Origin: Bacteroidales bacterium
GTDB taxonomy: Bacteria > Bacteroidota > Bacteroidia > Bacteroidales > JAAYJT01
Length of the DNA stretch: 63,555 nt
Reading direction: 5' to 3'
Assembly (NCBI GenBank): GCA_014860575.1
Contig: JACZJK010000037.1
Span: forward strand, 1 to 63,555
This document shows, piece after piece, positions 16,303-22,825 of the stretch (position 1 is its first letter; each line of letters opens with the position of its first letter). The notes below the pieces were generated by a model, which did no database searches, had not been told where the DNA came from, and worked only from the letters and a program-made list of their open reading frames with translations. The position numbers and the translations under genes are program-made.

Positions 16303-18219
16303 ATGAACATAGAATTAATACGTCTCCGCATAAACCATTTCAAAGGCATAAAATCCCTGGAGGTCAACTTCTCTCAGGTTACCAATATCAGGGGAGACAA
16401 TGCGACTGGCAAGACCACCATCATGGATGCATTCCTGTGGTTACTATTTGGCAAAGATTCCACTGACAGGCGTGATTTTGAGGTCAAGCATATTTCCAAC
16501 AATGGGAATGGCTCTCCAAAGAATGTTGAAGTGGAAGGCTTGCTGATAGTTGACAACAAGCGGATCATCCTCAAAAGGGTGTTTGCTGAGAAATGGATTA
16601 AGAAGCGTGGCTCATCAGAAGCTGAATTCTCAGGCCACGAGACCACCTTGTTTTACAATGAAGTTCCTGTAACTGTAAGGGAATACCAGGAAAAGATTGA
16701 TGCGATTTGCAGTGAGGATGTCTTCAAGATGATTACCAGCCCTTACTATTTCAACAGCCTGCACTGGGAAGTTCAGCGCAAGATACTGTTTGAAATGGCA
16801 GGTAATGATGTTACTGATGAATCTGTAGCCAGGGGTAAACCAGAGTTTGAAAGCTTACTCAGGGAATTGACTGGTAAAAACCTGGTAGAGTATAGAAAAC
16901 AAGTTGCAAATCAAAAGCGCAGGATTAAATCAGAACTGGATTTGATACCTACCCGTATTGATGAAGTTAACCGATCCTTACCAAAGGAACAGGACTGGAC
17001 TGAGCTTAACAAGCAGTTACAGCAAGCTCAATCAGAATTACAAAGCATTGAAGATTCCATTACTGACAAGTCCAAAGCTTATCAGCAACAGTTTAAGGAA
17101 AGAACCGAGCTACAGAAGAAAATTCATCAGGCTAAAGAAAAACTGGCTGATATTGTTGCTGCCTATCGGGAAGAGCATTTGAAAGGCTACCGGGATATTC
17201 TGGCTCAAAATGCAAGAGTAAAATCCGATATGGAGAATGTACGTAAGGATATTCTACATCGTGAGAACCGAATGATTGAATTGAAGAGGGCCATTGCTGA
17301 TAATGTTAAATCCAGGGAAACACTTCGTGAAGTATGGCATCTGGAACAATCCCGCCAGTTCAGTTACAATGAAACAGTTTGTCCCGCCTGCAAAAGACCT
17401 TTTGATGATGTTGAAACCCGTCGCGTAGAAATGTTGGAAGCATTCAACCTTGCAAAGTTTGCAAAGATTGCAAAGATTGCAGACCAGGGTAGGGTTCTCA
17501 AATCTGAACATCAGCAATTGGTTGAACAGGCTGAAAGCATTAAAGAACAGGTATTACAGCTTCAGGGCATCTTAACTGGTCTTGGCAATGAATTACAGCA
17601 GGTGGAAGAACCGGCTCTTATTGCAAAAGATATTCCTGGTTACATTGAAGCAGCCAAACAGATTGATGCAATGGAAGATGAGTATCGTCAGCCCATGAAT
17701 CAACCTGATATAGCTGAACTGAAAAAGCAAAAATACCATCTACAATCCGTAATAGGCGAGTTAAAAGATGTAATTGCCTGGAAGGATCAGATTGACAAGG
17801 GTAATACCCGCATCAATGACCTGAAGCAACAGCAGCAAAAGCTTGCCCAGGAACTGGCCAGCCTTGAAAAGACAGAGTTTGTAATGCAGAATTTTGAGAA
17901 GGCTAAGGCTAATGCTATTGAAGAAAAGGTCAGTGGCATGTTTGAACTGGTTAAATGGCGATTGTTTGAAAAACAGATCAATGGCCAGGAAGTTTCTACA
18001 TGCAAGGCAACTTATAAGAGAGTGCCATATACTGATCTGAATTCAGCAGCCAAAGCAATTATTGGGCTGGATATTATCAACACCCTATCCAGGTATTATG
18101 ATGTAAGTGCACCCATCTTTATTGATAACAGGGAAGGCATCAATCAGCTTATCCCGACCCAATCGCAACTGATTAATTTGTCAGTGAGCAAAGACCCTGA
18201 ACTTGTTATTGAAACTTAA
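16303..18219 (+). CDS. SMC/SbcC-like AAA ATPase with zinc-hook-type CxxC
   Basis: A 638-residue ATPase. The Walker A is GDNATGKTT (31-39). A long coiled coil carries CPAC at 360-363, a Rad50/SbcC-like hook. A C-terminal Walker B-like APIFIDN follows; the usual DE is replaced by DN. Such proteins are frequent in phages and conjugative elements beside recombinases. The ATG at 16303 is chosen because homologues begin right at this strand (MNIELIRLRINHFKGI), and the 27 extra codons upstream overlap the ArdC-like gene. It sits 13 bp after that gene and 14 bp before recT, so it probably works with RecT and the MBL protein in strand processing. Confidence 0.85.
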   Translation: MNIELIRLRINHFKGIKSLEVNFSQVTNIRGDNATGKTTIMDAFLWLLFGKDSTDRRDFEVKHISNNGNGSPKNVEVEGLLIVDNKRIILKRVFAEKWIKKRGSSEAEFSGHETTLFYNEVPVTVREYQEKIDAICSEDVFKMITSPYYFNSLHWEVQRKILFEMAGNDVTDESVARGKPEFESLLRELTGKNLVEYRKQVANQKRRIKSELDLIPTRIDEVNRSLPKEQDWTELNKQLQQAQSELQSIEDSITDKSKAYQQQFKERTELQKKIHQAKEKLADIVAAYREEHLKGYRDILAQNARVKSDMENVRKDILHRENRMIELKRAIADNVKSRETLREVWHLEQSRQFSYNETVCPACKRPFDDVETRRVEMLEAFNLAKFAKIAKIADQGRVLKSEHQQLVEQAESIKEQVLQLQGILTGLGNELQQVEEPALIAKDIPGYIEAAKQIDAMEDEYRQPMNQPDIAELKKQKYHLQSVIGELKDVIAWKDQIDKGNTRINDLKQQQQKLAQELASLEKTEFVMQNFEKAKANAIEEKVSGMFELVKWRLFEKQINGQEVSTCKATYKRVPYTDLNSAAKAIIGLDIINTLSRYYDVSAPIFIDNREGINQLIPTQSQLINLSVSKDPELVIET

Positions 18220-18233
18220 AATCCAGTATTATC

Positions 18234-19046
18234 ATGGAAGAAAAAACCAATCCCAATACAGGGCTGAAAAAGATTGACGCCCTCAAAAATATCCTGAAAG
18301 CACCATCGGTTGAGGAACAGTTCCGCAATGCTTTACAGGAAAACTCAGGAACTTTCGTTGCATCCGTTATTGACTTGTTTAATAGTGACAAATCCTTGCA
18401 GGATTGTGAGCCAAAGCAGTTGGTGATGGAAGCCTTGAAAGCAGCCGTCCTGAAGCTGCCCATCAACAAAGCACTTGGATTTGCCTGGATTGTACCTTAT
18501 AAGTCCAAAAGTGGTGTCATTGCTACATTTCAGATAGGTTATAAGGGATATATTCAACTGGCCATGCGTACTGCTAAATATCGCATCATCAATGCAGATG
18601 TGGTTTATGAAGGTGAGTTGAGGCAAGTCAACAAACTCACCGGAGAAATTGATTTCTCCGGCACAAAATCATCTGATAAAGTGGAAGGTTACTTTGCCCA
18701 TATCGAATTGTTGAATGGATTTGCGAAAACTTTGTACATGACCAGAGATGGCATTATTGCCCATGCAAAGAAGTATTCCAAATCCTATGAGCATAATGCT
18801 TCAGCCTGGCAAACTGATTTTGATGCAATGGCAAAGAAAACAGTGATCCGTAACCTTTTGTCGCATTATGGTTACTTATCGGTAGAAATGATGGGTGCAA
18901 TAGAAGGCGATATCAGTTCCGATACTGACCTAAGGGATAAGGATGTGAAGAAAACCACCGGCAGCAAAGAATTTGTTTCCGATGTAGAATACGAGGATGT
19001 TTCTGACAATGGTGGCAAGCCTGAAGAAGTTGATCCAGGGTTTTGA
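18234..19046 (+). CDS. recT: RecT-family single-strand annealing recombinase
   Basis: A 270-residue RecT protein. The family core is plain: ALKAAVLKLPINKALGFAWIVPY, then IGYKGYIQLAMRT (residues 63-130), then EGYFAHIEL, and later AWQTDFDAMAKKTVIRNLL. RecT coats single-stranded DNA and promotes annealing in phage and element recombination. The usual RecE or YqaJ exonuclease partner is absent. The neighbours are the SbcC-like ATPase and an MBL-fold protein, which may supply the nuclease. The C-terminus is acidic and variable, as common in this family. Confidence 0.92.
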   Translation: MEEKTNPNTGLKKIDALKNILKAPSVEEQFRNALQENSGTFVASVIDLFNSDKSLQDCEPKQLVMEALKAAVLKLPINKALGFAWIVPYKSKSGVIATFQIGYKGYIQLAMRTAKYRIINADVVYEGELRQVNKLTGEIDFSGTKSSDKVEGYFAHIELLNGFAKTLYMTRDGIIAHAKKYSKSYEHNASAWQTDFDAMAKKTVIRNLLSHYGYLSVEMMGAIEGDISSDTDLRDKDVKKTTGSKEFVSDVEYEDVSDNGGKPEEVDPGF

Positions 19047-19048
19047 TC

Positions 19049-19774
19049 ATGAAACTCCATGTGTTGGGTTCATCCAGCAGTGGCAATGGGTATCTCCTTT
19101 ATAACGAAGGAGAGGCCCTTGTCATTGAAGCAGGAATAAAACTCAAAGAGGTTAAACAGGTATTGGATTTCAGATTAGATGTGATTAATGGTTGCATTGT
19201 AAGTCACAGGCATCAAGATCATGCTGGTTACATTGCAGAATACAATACTGCCGGAATTGATGTGCTCGCACCAGAAGATGTATTTACTGTTAAGCATCAC
19301 CGCAATCATGCAGCTATACCGGGAAAAGGTTATAAAATGGGAAGGTTCCGCATCATTCCATTTGAGGTAACCCACGATGTAACCTGCTATGGTTATCTGA
19401 TTAACCATCCCGACTGCGGCAGAATCTTATTTCTTACTGATACCTACCTGTGTCAGTTTAAATTCTCCGGGCTGAACCACATCATTATCGAGGCCAACTA
19501 TGCTGATGATATACTTGAATCCAATATCTTCAGTGGTGTTGAGCATCCCGCTATGCGTGACAGGCTCTTGACTTCACACCTGGAGCTAAAGACCACCAAA
19601 GCAATCCTGTTAGCCAATGACCTGAATGCTGTGCAGAACATTGTGCTGATCCATTTATCTGACAGGAACAGTGATGAGCAAAGTTTTATTAATGAGATTA
19701 TCGCACTCACCGGCAAGCAGGTATATGCTGCAAAAAAAGGGTTGACAGTTGATCTGGCTATCAATCCATTCTAA
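19049..19774 (+). CDS. MBL-fold metallo-hydrolase of the RecT module
   Basis: A 241-residue metallo-beta-lactamase-fold protein with MKLHVLGSSSSGN at the start and the metal motif SHRHQDH (His53, His55, Asp57, His58). Later ligands are suggested by EVTHD, LTDTY and LLTSHLE. The ATG at 19049 lies 2 bp after the recT stop; a TTG at 19043 would overlap. MBL proteins next to RecT in phages and elements are thought to be nucleases or regulators of the recombination step. Substrate here is inferred as DNA from context only. Confidence 0.85.
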   Translation: MKLHVLGSSSSGNGYLLYNEGEALVIEAGIKLKEVKQVLDFRLDVINGCIVSHRHQDHAGYIAEYNTAGIDVLAPEDVFTVKHHRNHAAIPGKGYKMGRFRIIPFEVTHDVTCYGYLINHPDCGRILFLTDTYLCQFKFSGLNHIIIEANYADDILESNIFSGVEHPAMRDRLLTSHLELKTTKAILLANDLNAVQNIVLIHLSDRNSDEQSFINEIIALTGKQVYAAKKGLTVDLAINPF

Positions 19775-19814
19775 TTGAATCGCACTTTAAAAAAACTCCT
19801 AAAACAAAAAGATT

Positions 19815-20024
19815 ATGATCCGTACACTAAAAATACAATCTGAGCACCGGGAAAGTACTAACCCCATCAACCGTAGGAATTCCTATGGCTGGGATGTCCC
19901 ATTGCTACAACTTAAAGGCAGGTGGCTCGAAAGAGCTGGATTTAAGCCCTATCAATATGCTGAAATCAAAGTTTCTGATGGAAAACTGATTATTCAACCA
20001 GCCAGGGAAGGAGGCTCACAATGA
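19815..20024 (+). CDS. SymE-family protein (type I toxin-like)
   Basis: A 69-residue protein with the SymE pattern: WDVPLLQLKGRWLERAGF, then a beta hairpin ending KLIIQPAR. SymE of E. coli is an SOS-induced toxin with an AbrB-like fold, later described as a nucleoid-condensing protein, and is repressed by the antisense RNA SymR. Here the gene sits 40 bp after the MBL gene and overlaps the next start by 4 bp. No antisense RNA promoter could be recognised with confidence. A role as an element addiction module or as a DNA-binding partner of the recombination genes are both possible. Confidence 0.7.
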   Translation: MIRTLKIQSEHRESTNPINRRNSYGWDVPLLQLKGRWLERAGFKPYQYAEIKVSDGKLIIQPAREGGSQ

Positions 20025-20326
20025 TCAATGACCTGACTGGTGGCAAACTTCAGGAAACTCTGGAATTTGCCCGTAAGAACAATAACGGCAGTTTGAAACG
20101 CTGTATTGACAGGCTCAACAAAGTAGATGAAGAGCTTGGTACTGTAACTACCGTATACAATGACTTCGCTCCTAAATCTTTTGAATTTGTCAGGAAGAAG
20201 GAAGATAAGTTCTGTGGCAATGGTGGTATCATCTATCATGGCCCTCATGATGGTTATGGCAGTGGTGGTGCGCCATCATTCTCAGTATGTGTTGGTAAAA
20301 CCCAGGGATGGGCAATTCACACTTAA
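20021..20326 (+). CDS. Hypothetical mobile-element protein (possibly DUF4120-like)
   Basis: A 101-residue protein whose ATG overlaps the SymE-like stop (ATGA). The N-terminal helix (ETLEFARKNNNGSLKRCIDRL) resembles small proteins of Bacteroidota conjugative elements such as DUF4120, but this is a weak match by eye. The C-terminal half has a Gly/His-rich stretch (HGPHDGYGSGG). No enzyme motif is seen. Translational coupling suggests it is made with its neighbours. Confidence 0.55.
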   Translation: MINDLTGGKLQETLEFARKNNNGSLKRCIDRLNKVDEELGTVTTVYNDFAPKSFEFVRKKEDKFCGNGGIIYHGPHDGYGSGGAPSFSVCVGKTQGWAIHT

Positions 20327-20331
20327 AACCT

Positions 20332-20637
20332 ATGGCAATGAAATTTACATTATCCTCAGATTTTAAATGTAACGGGCATCAGTTCATTCAGGGCAATGCC
20401 ATTGAACTATTGCCTACATCAAGTTCCAGGCTGATCATGAAAGCAAATGGTCATGAATTCGATGTAGGGCCAATCATTTTAAACTTTCTGAATGAAGTGG
20501 AACATCCCAGCCTTGATGTATTGCTGCAATGGTCTCAGTCGCATATTTGTGAATCACCTACAGGACATCTTGTAGAAGTTCACGGCACAGGTCCCGATGG
20601 ATTTCATTCATGGTTCAGATACCTTGACTACCTATGA
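20332..20637 (+). CDS. Hypothetical mobile-element protein
   Basis: About 101 residues from ATG 20332; a second ATG at 20338 is also possible. The product starts KFTLSSDFKCNGHQF and contains a His/Asp-rich end with GHLVEVHGTGPDGFH. No family is recognised and there is no signal peptide. The stop overlaps the next start (ATGA at 20634-20637), which supports it being a real, coupled gene. Confidence 0.5.
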   Translation: MAMKFTLSSDFKCNGHQFIQGNAIELLPTSSSRLIMKANGHEFDVGPIILNFLNEVEHPSLDVLLQWSQSHICESPTGHLVEVHGTGPDGFHSWFRYLDYL

Positions 20638-21023
20638 TTACCAAGAAAACTTACGAGCAACTCCTGAACAATTACTCAGGGTGCAATTTGGGAACATTCC
20701 TGAAAGAAAATTTACCAGTAATGTTTGAGTGCATGTTCTTTGATTTCTGGTTAAACCTGAAACCTCAAGAGATTCCTGCTAAACAAGTAAAAAACAGACC
20801 TATGAAACGCTACAAAGATGACCCCCGTATGATCACAACCCGATATGACGCACAATGCAAAACCTGTAAATGCAACATTCCTAAAGGCATGAATTGCTAT
20901 TACTGGCCTAGAGGAAAGCATACTTACTGCACTTCATGTGGTGAAGCTCCTTACAAGGTATTTCTCTCCAATGCTGCCGATGAAGAAGTTTATCACGGCA
21001 GTGGTAATCCTTATTGTGGTTAA
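20634..21023 (+). CDS. Hypothetical zinc-finger-like protein
   Basis: A 129-residue protein. The C-terminal half has a four-cysteine pattern, CKTCKCNIPKG and YCTSCGEAP, separated by about 18 residues, which fits a zinc ribbon. The first half is a helical region with no motif. It starts on the ATGA overlap with the previous gene. It may be a nucleic-acid-binding accessory protein of the element; this is inferred only from the zinc ribbon. Confidence 0.55.
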   Translation: MITKKTYEQLLNNYSGCNLGTFLKENLPVMFECMFFDFWLNLKPQEIPAKQVKNRPMKRYKDDPRMITTRYDAQCKTCKCNIPKGMNCYYWPRGKHTYCTSCGEAPYKVFLSNAADEEVYHGSGNPYCG

Positions 21024-21042
21024 ACTATAAAATATCAATGTG

Positions 21043-21204
21043 ATGAAAACTAACAAACTTCCCCCCAAAGGTACTCCTGAATGGCACAGGCTTGAAATAG
21101 CCAGAAAGACTATCAGGATGCACCCTGCGATTGTGAATTTGCTTGGCGGAATGACAATTGATGAGGCAAAACAAGTTATACTACAATACTCATCGAAGCC
21201 ATGA
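21043..21204 (+). CDS. Short hypothetical ORF, 53 residues
   Basis: ATG 21043 to TGA 21202-21204 encodes 53 residues, starting MKTNKLPPKGTPEWHRLEIA and containing NLLGGMTIDEAKQ. The stop overlaps the next start (ATG 21201), and the start is 19 bp after the previous stop. This tight packing, together with a helical and balanced composition, makes it likely real although short. No family is recognised. Confidence 0.5.
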   Translation: MKTNKLPPKGTPEWHRLEIARKTIRMHPAIVNLLGGMTIDEAKQVILQYSSKP

Positions 21205-21401
21205 ACTATAAACAGGTGTGCAGTGATTGCGGCTCGGAAGAAGTCGCCCGCTGCAAATGGGTGAATGTGAACACTGATCATATCTATGATGCTGATTCAG
21301 GAACTGTATTGGAATGGTGCTTCAACTGCAATGAGCAGACTACAATTGTGGAGAAACCTGGTCAACTGCAAAAGGAACCTTTAAAGGAGAATGTGTTATG
21401 A
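21201..21401 (+). CDS. Small zinc-ribbon protein
   Basis: A 66-residue protein with two CxxC knuckles: CSDCGSEEV near the start and CFNCNEQ at about 40-46, a standard zinc-ribbon spacing. It overlaps both neighbours by 4 bp (ATGA), so it is coupled to them. Such proteins are common in conjugative elements and phages of Bacteroidota; partner and role are unknown. Confidence 0.6.
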   Translation: MNYKQVCSDCGSEEVARCKWVNVNTDHIYDADSGTVLEWCFNCNEQTTIVEKPGQLQKEPLKENVL

Positions 21402-21643
21402 GCCAGGCAATTTATGACCTTACTACTGAAATTGCTAACCTGAGCGATAAAATATCAGGACATAGCAATGGTGGCAAAATCTACACAACGCCTATGGCAT
21501 CAGAGTTGACCAAGCGTGAATACTTCATTGGCCTTGCCTTCCAAAGCCTGATGACCTATGCATATCCAAGTAAAAGTGTAAGTGAAATTTGCGCTATTGC
21601 TATTGAGGCTGGTACTGAACTGGCTAATAGGATTGAAACCTAA
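21398..21643 (+). CDS. Hypothetical phage/element protein, 81 residues
   Basis: Starts on the overlap with the zinc-ribbon gene. The product has an N-terminal helix, a GHSNGGKIYTTPMASELTKREYF stretch split by a turn, and a small hydrophobic helix (SEICAIAIEAGTEL). This resembles small proteins annotated in phage and plasmid gene clusters without function. It is the last of the coupled small ORFs. Confidence 0.5.
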   Translation: MSQAIYDLTTEIANLSDKISGHSNGGKIYTTPMASELTKREYFIGLAFQSLMTYAYPSKSVSEICAIAIEAGTELANRIET

Positions 21644-21824
21644 AACTAGGTTGACTCCTATAGATTCCCCCGGGTTCAATCCCGATGAACATATTTATCA
21701 GCTATTTTAATTAGTGACTGAGTGACCAAAACTTTACCGTATTGGGGTGTGTATGTAATATACACAAGGTACACCCCGGATGGTATGGAATTGTGTCACT
21801 CTGTCACTTTTAACCCTAATAGAA

Positions 21825-22238
21825 ATGAAAGTAATATTCAGCTATACCACAAAAGAAGCTGTTGCTGACGGCACGCTTGTAAAGATTGATCAGCAATACC
21901 TGGATGAAGTTGGCATCAGAACACCTTTTTATCTGAGCAAAGCAGTCTTTGAAAAATACGTTAAAGTCCCGACTGAAATGAAAGGTGAGCAGGATGAAGA
22001 TGGCAGACTTTGGGATATTCTTTGGATGTTCCGAGTATATGCCGGAGCCAATCCGAATGAAAATATTATCAGGTTCAAATTATCCTGCCGCTTACCAGAC
22101 AAAGATGATTGGCTACCTAATGAAACCTTTGAGGATGATAGGTTATCAAGGATTGTAACACTGAAAGCAATTTGCTCAGCCAATGATATTGATGATCCGC
22201 AACCTGCTATCTTTATCATGATGCCAAATGAGGATTAG
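21825..22238 (+). CDS. DUF6573-family protein
   Basis: A 137-residue protein from ATG 21825 (an ATG at 21780 would add 15 residues that do not look conserved). It matches the DUF6573 pattern found on plasmids and integrative elements: FSYTTKEAVADGTLVKI, WDILWMFRVYA, IRFKL and VTLKAICSANDIDDPQPAIFIMMP. Function is unknown. It is separated from the small-ORF cluster by about 180 bp and closes the recognisable element genes. Confidence 0.75.
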   Translation: MKVIFSYTTKEAVADGTLVKIDQQYLDEVGIRTPFYLSKAVFEKYVKVPTEMKGEQDEDGRLWDILWMFRVYAGANPNENIIRFKLSCRLPDKDDWLPNETFEDDRLSRIVTLKAICSANDIDDPQPAIFIMMPNED

Positions 22239-22577
22239 TCGTATTTAATTCACGGATAACGCTGAATAGCATGAGGACAGCTGAAAAACCATGCTCTTAC
22301 TTTTATATTAACCCAACCCGGAGACTTTTTTTTAGACCTTCACCAGTGTTTAAGTGCACAGGGTTGCAATAATCCAACAGCAGCAGAACAGTTTCTAAAA
22401 TTACTTGGAAGCTGTGCACTTGTGCACTCATTTCACAAAAATGCGCCTTATGCCTATGTTTTCAAGGGGCAAAGAGAATAGTTATGACATATTTATATAA
22501 TATGAATGTATGCAAAAAGTATGCAAATAAAAAAAGCAACTCATAGGTTTGACTCCATAAATTGCTTATTATCAGTG
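22239..22577. other. Spacer between element and tRNA-Val, with possible gene remnant
   Basis: No complete gene is seen. A frame without ATG is open from 22275 to a TAG at 22479-22481 and codes for a protein-like stretch (SAQGCNNPTAAEQF, later KNAPYAYVFKG). This may be the tail of a decayed element gene. The last 90 bp before the tRNA are very AT-rich with the word GTATGCAAA repeated in altered form, as might be found near an attachment site. Confidence 0.3.
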
Positions 22578-22652
22578 TGAGATATACTGGATTCGAACCA
22601 GTGACCCCTTGCCTGTCAAGCAAGCGCTCTAAACCAACTGAGCTAATATCTC
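22578..22652 (-). tRNA. tRNA-Val (GAC)
   Basis: A 75-nt cloverleaf. The acceptor stem GAGATAT/ATATCTC is perfect (7 bp), with discriminator A. The anticodon stem CTTGC/GCAAG encloses the loop TTGACAG, giving anticodon GAC. The T-arm carries GGTTCGAATCC. The gene points left, so its 3' end faces the mobile module. tRNA 3' ends are common integration sites, and this tRNA separates accessory from core DNA. Confidence 0.93.
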
Positions 22653-22670
22653 TTATTTTAAAATTTCATA

Positions 22671-22732
22671 GAACCAGTGCCCTCTTGCCTGTCATCCGCC
22701 GCGGCGGACTAAACCAACTGAGCTGATATCTC
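22671..22732 (-). pseudogene. Broken second tRNA-Val copy with GC palindrome
   Basis: Reading on the minus strand, the first 23 nt match tRNA-Val except for one base. A perfect 14-bp palindrome (TCCGCCGCGGCGGA, at 22695-22708) then replaces the ten bases AGCGCTTGCT. The match resumes with TGACAGGCAAG and CACTGGTTC and then stops before the T-arm is complete. The 3' acceptor strand is missing, so it cannot be a functional tRNA. Confidence 0.8.
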
Positions 22733-22825
22733 ATAAGCCGCAAAAATACAAAATTGGCTTTGCTCAGCAACCATTATCTCAAAATTTCATAAGTTTGGCA
22801 TCTCATATCTAAACTTTACCATCAG

